DNA from: Paenibacillus etheri
GTDB lineage: Bacteria > Bacillota > Bacilli > Paenibacillales > Paenibacillaceae
Reading direction: 5' to 3'
Length of the DNA: 64,000 nt
NCBI RefSeq assembly: GCF_001012825.1
Contig: NZ_LCZJ02000023.1
Coordinates: forward strand, 1 to 64,000
Part shown: positions 58,968-64,000 of the stretch, piece after piece
Position numbering within the stretch: position 1 is the stretch's first letter
How the letters are laid out: every line of letters begins with the position of its first letter
Translations under genes and position numbers: made by a program
Notes under the pieces: model-generated
What the model saw: the letters and a program-made list of their open reading frames with translations, nothing else
The model's database searches: none
What the model was told of the DNA's origin: nothing

Positions 58968-59278
58968 TTATACTGCTCTTTCACGTGTAGCCATACATTC
59001 ACCGATTAGCTTATCGCATTTATTAATGTGATTCAGAAGCCAATCGGTTAACGTACGGTTAAGTTTAATCGTTGAGAGAACGGAAACTCCTTTGGTTTTG
59101 ATGGTTTCTTCTAATTCCAGAACGGCTTTTACAAAATTAGCATGCGTCTTACGATGTTCCGCCAATTCAGGAAAATCGATCTCCTCCATCAATTGCTCTT
59201 CGTTGCTAAAATGCTCGATGGTATATTCCTTCAAGAATTTCAGCGTTTCTTCGATCTTCTCTTTCCCCTGTATGTCCG
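58968..59278 (-). pseudogene. Hemerythrin, N-terminally truncated
   Basis: The frame directly after the cation diffusion facilitator stop reads EVEADIQGKEKIEETLKFLK, EYTIEHFSNEEQLMEEIDFP, HRKTHANFVKAVLELEETIK and WLLNHINKCDKLIG. These carry the H-HFxxEExLM, HxxxH and HIxxxD motifs of bacteriohemerythrins. The first 45 or so residues, including the first iron-binding histidine (normally within the DxQH region), are missing. No RBS or ATG is present; a TTG at 59234 is the only start codon. It is likely non-functional for oxygen binding. Confidence 0.6.
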
Positions 59279-59281
59279 CTT

Positions 59282-60151
59282 CTACTTCATTACTGGTTCT
59301 ATGTGGACAAGCACATTTGAAACCTGGTGCCGATCTTTCAATTGCTCTTCAATTTCTTCCGTAATATCATGGCTCTGCACCACACTAAGTTCGGAATCTA
59401 CTAGTACAGTTGTATCTACTAGCACGTTATTCCCGTGGATCCGAGCTTTAATATCTTTAATGGATTGCACACCGTCTATTTCAGCAACGGTTTCTTTCAT
59501 GAGTTCAAGCTCTTCCGCATCAAAACCATCTGTTAAGTCATGTGTAGCTTTACTAAAGATGTCCCATGCCGTCTTGCAGATGATCAGGCCGACAATAATC
59601 GCTGTAAGCGGATCAAGCCATGGAATTCCAAATCCAGCAGCCACAATTCCGACAAAAGCACCCATGCTAACTAAAGCATCGGATCGATTGTCTAGTGCTA
59701 CGGCTCGCATAGCGTTACTATTAATGGAGCGGGCCAATCTAATGTTGTACATATACACGGCCATCATTATCACAGCACAAAAAATTGCCGTCCATGCTGC
59801 TATAAGATCTGGACTTTCCAGTTCAGGTTGGATAAATTTATTCACACCCTGGTACAACACTTGAAGTCCTACCACAATCATAATGAATGAGGCAATTAAG
59901 GACGCCACGGTCTCCGCTCTAAAATGACCGTAACTATGGTTGGAATCAGGCGGTCTCCTGGAGATCTTAAGACCGATTAGTACGGCGATAGAAGCGATAA
60001 TATCCGTACTGTTGTTCAGGCCATCTGCAAGTAGCGCTTGTGATCCCGCAACCGTACCAATAAACAGTTTGATGGCGGATAGGAAGATGTAAGCTACTAT
60101 GCTCAGCCAAGCTCCTTTTTCACCTTGTTTGATGTCGTTGTAATTTTCCAA
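59282..60151 (-). CDS. Cation diffusion facilitator family metal transporter
   Basis: A 289-residue metal/proton antiporter with six hydrophobic segments. Metal-site motifs in helix 2 (NSTDIIASIAVLIGL) and helix 5 (DNRSDALVSMGAFVGI) show the paired Asn-Asp / Asp-Asp pattern, and SHGYGHFRAET-like SYGHFRAET follows helix 2. The C-terminal cytoplasmic domain runs from about 205 with QSHDITEEIEEQL and VLVHIEPV. Zinc, manganese or iron specificity cannot be told. It ends next to the hemerythrin relic; no metal-responsive site was recognised upstream. Confidence 0.88.
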   Translation of the reverse strand: MENYNDIKQGEKGAWLSIVAYIFLSAIKLFIGTVAGSQALLADGLNNSTDIIASIAVLIGLKISRRPPDSNHSYGHFRAETVASLIASFIMIVVGLQVLYQGVNKFIQPELESPDLIAAWTAIFCAVIMMAVYMYNIRLARSINSNAMRAVALDNRSDALVSMGAFVGIVAAGFGIPWLDPLTAIIVGLIICKTAWDIFSKATHDLTDGFDAEELELMKETVAEIDGVQSIKDIKARIHGNNVLVDTTVLVDSELSVVQSHDITEEIEEQLKDRHQVSNVLVHIEPVMK

Positions 60152-60443
60152 AAAAAAGAACCCCCAAAGAATAGTATTGTTCTATACTACACTTCTGGAT
60201 TCGGGTGGGTCTAGAGAAACAGTGTTGCTAAGAGGCGTAATAGTTCCCTCTGTCAAATAGAGTTGCTAGATCATAACTGTTTTGCGGAGCGCAACATAGT
60301 TTGCCTTTGTTCAACTTTACTTCCAAAATATAAGAAAGTATCAGGACGCTGAAGGAGTTTATGTTTGTTCTACGGAATTAGTAACTTTTTGCCATTTAGA
60401 ATGTCTAATTATTGTAATCACTATTTATAAGGGGCGTGGAACA

Positions 60444-61802
60444 ATGATTCAGTCTTTGCACAAGACAATGATTAAAGTTTTAGCTGTTGCAAGTATTGCA
60501 TCCCCATTAGCTTACAACGGAACATTATCCGTCATTTCTGCAGAACAAGCAGTCATAAGTACAAGTAATCCCTACTACAATGAAGTCAAAGCACCCCTTC
60601 TTGTACCTGTATGGTCATCACCGCTTGCCATCTTAAAAGAAGATAGAATCACTGGGCAGAACGTTACCGCCCTTGCGGAGAATGGGAAGGTATTTGCCTT
60701 GCAGCGGAATGGTAAATTAGTCGCGTTGAATGCTACAACAGGTAAAAAAATGTGGGAATTCGGAAGCGCGTTAGCTCCATTATTCTCATACAGTAATGGT
60801 TTTATCTACGGACTGACCCAAAGTGGCTCCCTATATGCCGTTAATGAATCAGGTAAAAAAGCATGGTCAGCTTCATTATCACTACCTAAAGCTACAAGTA
60901 TACAGCGGTTAGGCTCCACCATTTATGTAACACAAGAGAGTCAACTTGCAGCTGTCGATGCCGTCAGCGGGAAGATCAAATGGAAGGCTGCCGAGGAAAG
61001 TAATAACTTTACTGGCTTATCAGAGCTTATGGAAACCGATGGGGTTGTTATTCGAAGTTACCTCTCACAAGGAGCCTTAACAACTACTGGTCTTGCCGCT
61101 TATGACAGTCTAACAGGAAAAAAACTATGGGACCAGACCCGTCAATGGTGGCCACTAACAGTAAAGGATGGCCTCCTCTACTCCATTACCAATACGTTAA
61201 TGATGGATGATGACGCTGTAAATCGTAATGTCAAAGTTTCTGCATTCAACTTAAAGTCGGGTGAACTCAAAGGAGAACGTTTATATAAATGGACAGATAC
61301 CGAGAATAAAGATGGAGCATTCACATTTGGTGGTGTAAATGGGACCGCGTTCTTAGACGGGAATGACTTCTATATTTTCCAGGGCAAAAAGCTTGTGAAA
61401 TATGATTTCTGGAATTACTCAGCGGAAGGAAAACCGGTTCAAACCTGGACCTCAATGGCTAAAGAGAAAGACTATCCGCTAAACCAAGTCCATCAGCAAA
61501 GAATGTTATATTCCAACTATGATACGGGGATGTTATCCGCGCTTAAACTTGGAAATGGGCAGGCTGTAGTTCTCAATAATGGTGAGAATCCTGTAGTTCA
61601 GACGGATCTTTTCGGAAATGTGGTCTATAGTGGACAATCAGATGGTCTATTTCACGCTTACGACCTATTGACTTTGAAGCCTATTTTTACCGTGAAGACC
61701 GGATCTCGAAACTTTGCCCCTTCACTTAAAACTGGAGACATGCTGATGATCCGAACGGATAATAAACTGCTTGCTATTAAACTGCCTTCATCCATAAAAT
61801 AA
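60444..61802 (+). CDS. Exported PQQ-like beta-propeller repeat protein
   Basis: A 452-residue protein with an N-terminal signal peptide (about residues 1-30) and a chain of beta-propeller blades. Each blade has a Trp/Gly pattern, for example VFALQRNGKLVALNATTGKK, GLTQSGSLYAVNESGKKAWS, AAVDAVSGKIKWKAAEESNN and GLAAYDSLTGKKLWDQTRQW. These match PQQ-binding-like repeats of the BamB type, but the PQQ cofactor residues of dehydrogenases are not evident, so it may be structural or sugar-binding. GGGGCG lies before the ATG. It is divergent from the metal transporter. Confidence 0.75.
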   Translation: MIQSLHKTMIKVLAVASIASPLAYNGTLSVISAEQAVISTSNPYYNEVKAPLLVPVWSSPLAILKEDRITGQNVTALAENGKVFALQRNGKLVALNATTGKKMWEFGSALAPLFSYSNGFIYGLTQSGSLYAVNESGKKAWSASLSLPKATSIQRLGSTIYVTQESQLAAVDAVSGKIKWKAAEESNNFTGLSELMETDGVVIRSYLSQGALTTTGLAAYDSLTGKKLWDQTRQWWPLTVKDGLLYSITNTLMMDDDAVNRNVKVSAFNLKSGELKGERLYKWTDTENKDGAFTFGGVNGTAFLDGNDFYIFQGKKLVKYDFWNYSAEGKPVQTWTSMAKEKDYPLNQVHQQRMLYSNYDTGMLSALKLGNGQAVVLNNGENPVVQTDLFGNVVYSGQSDGLFHAYDLLTLKPIFTVKTGSRNFAPSLKTGDMLMIRTDNKLLAIKLPSSIK

Positions 61803-61804
61803 AA

Positions 61805-61827
61805 AGAAGCCTGATTCTCAGGCTTCT
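61805..61827. terminator. Bidirectional terminator between the propeller and ferritin genes
   Basis: AGAAGCCTGA / TCAGGCTTCT stem with TTC loop, TTTTTATTTTAT tail on the minus strand, between convergent genes. Confidence 0.88.
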
Positions 61828-61842
61828 GGGCTACAACTCCAC

Positions 61843-62346
61843 TTATTCAGCAGGAGCTGTAAAAGTACGTGCAGCAAATTCAGCATCCAGCATGTAGAAG
61901 GCGTTGCTATCTTTATCAATTCTTTTGAGTTTACTAATGATATTGCTAAAGAGCGCTTCCTCTTCTACTTGCTCGTCAATAAACCATTTCAGGAAATAGA
62001 TCGTTGCATGCTCACGCTCATCCAGCGCCAAGTCAGCCAAATGATAGAAGCGTTTCGTGTTTTGTTGTTCATGCGCGAACGCATGTTCAAAAGCATCCAG
62101 CATTGAAGAGTACTCGTTCTTCGGCTCTGGGAGAGCTTCGAGTGTGGCCCGATTATCACGATCATTAAGGAACTTATAGATTTTCATGGCATGGAATCGT
62201 TCTTCTTCAGCTTGAATCAAGAAAAAGTTTGCGAAACCATCCAGACTTTCTCCGGAACAATAAGCAGCCATAGCTAGATAAACATGAGCGGAATAAAACT
62301 CGAAATTCATCTGTTCATTAAGTGCGTTTACTAATCCATCTTTCAT
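61843..62346 (-). CDS. ftnA: Ferritin (iron-storage, non-heme)
   Basis: A 167-residue ferritin. The ferroxidase centre residues are visible: Glu in NEQMNFEFYSAHVYLAMAAY (E at about residue 17), EEERFHAMKIYKF (Glu-Glu-x-x-His near 49-54) and later KRFYHLADLALDE with WFIDEQVEEEALFSNI (Glu-x-x-x-Glu). It has no heme-binding methionine of the bacterioferritin type. It stores iron inside the cell in a 24-mer shell. GAGGTGACTG lies before the ATG. Regulation by iron or peroxide is likely but no PerR or Fur box was clear. Confidence 0.92.
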   Translation of the reverse strand: MKDGLVNALNEQMNFEFYSAHVYLAMAAYCSGESLDGFANFFLIQAEEERFHAMKIYKFLNDRDNRATLEALPEPKNEYSSMLDAFEHAFAHEQQNTKRFYHLADLALDEREHATIYFLKWFIDEQVEEEALFSNIISKLKRIDKDSNAFYMLDAEFAARTFTAPAE

Positions 62347-62473
62347 TTGACAGTCACCTCATAATTCAATTTTAATATGTAAAGATTTAAGTTCATCTTA
62401 TCACCGTGTATCTAAGTCAGCAAGGATTCATCTTTCTGACATCTAAATAAGCAACGAAGGGACGACTTTTCTG

Positions 62474-63772
62474 ATGACCAGATTCACTCGTAACATCTCT
62501 AGACCTATATTCTCCGGTAGCCATTTTATGGCTTCTGCTATGTTATCTATACTTCTCTTAACTAGCTGCTCTTATAGCAGTAACAGTTCCCAACCTGTCG
62601 TTACAAATTCGCCGACTGCCGAATCTACACCATCACCTACTACCAGTGCCACACCTGTTCCTTCCTCAGAGAGTGATCCGATTACTCTTCAGGTTTCCAG
62701 TATGAGCCTTGAAGAAAAAATCGGACAAATGCTACTTGTTGGCATTGATGGAACCGTTCTAGATGATCAAGCAAAAAAGATGATTACCGAAGACAAAGTC
62801 GGTGGAATCATCCTTTATAAGAACAATATTCAAAACCTCAAGGGTATGGTCAGCCTTGTTAATTCCATGAAAGAGAGTAACAGCGGCAACCCTGCCCCCT
62901 TATTTATGAGTATCGATCAGGAAGGTGGAAAAGTCAGCCGAATGCCTAAAGAGTATGCTTCCTTCCCCTCTAACGGAAAGGTTGGTACTCGTAATGATGC
63001 TAACGCTGCCGAAATGATGGGCAAGCTGCTCGCAAGAGAAGTGATTTCAGCCGGATTTAATATGAACTTCGCTCCCGTCCTTGATATCAATAGTAATCCA
63101 GATAATCCTGTGATTGGAGATCGCTCCTTCGGCAACTCCGCTGAACTAGTCAGTACACTAGGGATCGCCGAAATGAAGGGCATTGAGAGCGAAGGTGTTG
63201 TTCCTGTTGTTAAACATTTCCCTGGTCACGGTGATACTTCTGTCGACTCCCACCTTGATCTGCCGATTGTGAAAAAGACCGCTTCAGAGCTCGCTGAGTT
63301 AGAATGGCTCCCTTTTCAAGCGGCGATTAAAGAGGGAACAGACGCTGTTATGGTCGCTCATATTTTGTTTCCTAAGCTTGATGCTGATAAACCAGCATCT
63401 TTATCCAGTAAAATAATTGGTCAGCTGCTTCGTGGAGACATGAAATACCAAGGACTCGTAATCACAGATGATCTAACCATGGGTGCTATCATGAAGAATT
63501 ATGACCTTGCCACAGCTGCGGTAGATACCGTTAATGCAGGCAGTGATATTCTACTTATCGCTCACGGCTATGATAATGAGAAGCGGGTAATTGAATCGCT
63601 TCTAGACCATGTAAAAAAAGGTAAGATACAGGAAACACGGATTGATGAGAGCGTCTATCGGATTCTAGCATTGAAAGCTAAATATAATCTATCCGACGAG
63701 CCAGTTCCGGTTCCTGACCTTACCGAGCTAAACAAAGATATTAAGTCTTGGAAACTCTCGATTGAGAAATAG
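62474..63772 (+). CDS. nagZ: Lipoprotein beta-N-acetylhexosaminidase (glycoside hydrolase family 3, NagZ-like)
   Basis: A 432-residue exported lipoprotein: hydrophobic N-terminus with lipobox LLTSC (residues 28-32), then a Ser/Thr/Pro-rich linker (TAESTPSPTTSATPVPS). The GH3 catalytic domain has SIDQEGGKVSRM, KHFPGHGDTSVDSH (the His-Asp acid/base region of NagZ) and VITDDLTMGAI, in which the Asp is the nucleophile. It removes N-acetylglucosamine from muropeptides on the outer face, in wall recycling. No other recycling genes are adjacent. Confidence 0.9.
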   Translation: MTRFTRNISRPIFSGSHFMASAMLSILLLTSCSYSSNSSQPVVTNSPTAESTPSPTTSATPVPSSESDPITLQVSSMSLEEKIGQMLLVGIDGTVLDDQAKKMITEDKVGGIILYKNNIQNLKGMVSLVNSMKESNSGNPAPLFMSIDQEGGKVSRMPKEYASFPSNGKVGTRNDANAAEMMGKLLAREVISAGFNMNFAPVLDINSNPDNPVIGDRSFGNSAELVSTLGIAEMKGIESEGVVPVVKHFPGHGDTSVDSHLDLPIVKKTASELAELEWLPFQAAIKEGTDAVMVAHILFPKLDADKPASLSSKIIGQLLRGDMKYQGLVITDDLTMGAIMKNYDLATAAVDTVNAGSDILLIAHGYDNEKRVIESLLDHVKKGKIQETRIDESVYRILALKAKYNLSDEPVPVPDLTELNKDIKSWKLSIEK

Positions 63773-63791
63773 GCTTAGCCTATTTCAATCC

Positions 63792-64000
63792 TTACTGAAG
63801 TACAACAACATCTCCTACCTTCAACCCTGAGACGGCCTCTGTTTTGTCAGACGTCTCCATACCCACTTCAATATCTCTTCGTTCATATTCCCCATTGCCT
63901 TTGTCCAGCATCACGTAGGAGATATCTCCTTCATGCATTACAGCGATGCTGGATACAACGATGGCATTTTCTTTGCGGACCGTCTCGATTTCTCCACTCA
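63792..64000 (-). CDS. C-terminal part of an efflux/secretion adaptor (HlyD/RND adaptor-like), cut by window edge
   Basis: The frame to the right edge reads SGEIETVRKENAIVVSSIAV, MHEGDISYVMLDKGNGEYER, RDIEVGMETSDKTEAVSGLK and VGDVVVLQ before a stop. The beta-barrel pattern (SYVMLD, then RRDIEVGMETSDKTEAVSGLKVGDVVV) is that of the C-terminal domain of HlyD/RND-type periplasmic or membrane-fusion adaptors. Only about 68 codons lie in the window, so the full length and partners are unknown. Confidence 0.65.
   Translation of the reverse strand, partial: SGEIETVRKENAIVVSSIAVMHEGDISYVMLDKGNGEYERRDIEVGMETSDKTEAVSGLKVGDVVVLQ

Noticed and set aside
62347-62473. PerR or Fur box in front of the ferritin gene
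   Set aside because: Only a loose TTAAAATTGAATTAT stretch was seen; too far from the TTATAATTATTATAA or TGATAAT consensus to claim.
1-64000. CRISPR array, tRNA, rRNA or prophage
   Set aside because: No regularly spaced direct repeats, tRNA cloverleaf cores or phage structural genes were recognised by eye.

Overview
The window looks like chromosomal DNA from a low-to-mid GC Gram-positive (Bacillota), most likely a Paenibacillus-type soil bacillus. The support is strong AGGAGG-type ribosome binding sites with frequent GTG and TTG starts, a YeeI-type YebC protein, a Bacillus-cereus-like fluoride riboswitch, ECF sigma/DUF4179 anti-sigma, YtrA-type GntR, PadR, HssRS/HrtBA and many lipoproteins. 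Species is inference. No rRNA, tRNA, CRISPR array, prophage or replication origin was seen. Most genes are on the minus strand in short operons, each closed by a clear hairpin terminator.

Layout. 1-2900: an IS110-type transposase start with a one-base frameshift, a HIT protein, a Rossmann-fold oxidoreductase, a P-loop kinase-like protein and an IS3-type OrfA relic. 2900-5500: a small helical protein and an ECF sigma/anti-sigma pair with its own ECF-type promoter. 5500-9900: an ABC-F protein behind a roughly 390-nt attenuator leader, and an ABC-2 transporter with a MerR-type regulator. 10000-12300: a CLC-F fluoride exporter under a fluoride riboswitch, then YeeI. 12400-19200: MetE-like protein with LysR regulator, a phosphodiester glycosidase, a tandem-TPM membrane protein, acylphosphatase and cysK. 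19200-25900: LacI repressor and butanediol dehydrogenase sharing operator sequences, HAD/GNAT pair, DUF6803-like protein, and an MFS pump divergent from its PadR regulator. 25900-31100: an OmpR-type two-component system, a cell-wall-binding lipoprotein, msrA and an aldo/keto reductase.

31100-35500 is the accessory part. It has a MerR regulator, a very AT-rich acetyltransferase cassette with leader mini-ORF, a transposase relic abutting a truncated and frameshifted methyltransferase, a second methyltransferase, an Rrf2 regulator and an acetyltransferase killed by one stop codon. 35500-41900 carries a DUF817 protein, two tandem copies of a DUF2975/HTH operon and a GntR-ABC transporter operon. 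41900-49500 carries a cluster of 21-nt repeats, mqo, and an AraC-controlled operon of three Gfo/Idh/MocA oxidoreductases plus a TIM-barrel isomerase. 49600-51900 has a LysR gene and a disrupted type II asparaginase. 51900-55900 is a complete heme-stress locus (hssR-hssS-hrtB-hrtA) with a recognisable HssR box. The right end has a ferritin-like protein, a decayed MarR/NmrA region, a metallophosphoesterase, a hemerythrin fragment, a cation diffusion facilitator, a beta-propeller protein, ferritin, a GH3 lipoprotein and the end of an efflux adaptor gene.

How the genes work together. The main theme is stress and toxicity handling: fluoride export, heme export, ferritins, metal efflux, methionine sulfoxide repair, a drug pump, ABC-F ribosome protection and envelope-stress sigma control, each with local regulation visible in the DNA. 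A second theme is sugar and redox metabolism (butanediol dehydrogenase, Gfo/Idh/MocA cluster, malate:quinone oxidoreductase). A third is gene decay: at least eight broken genes lie between intact ones. No wholly new system is certain. The best candidates for new biology are the ABC-F leader, the three-oxidoreductase cluster, the duplicated DUF2975/HTH operon and the GntR-ABC operon with its unknown exported protein.
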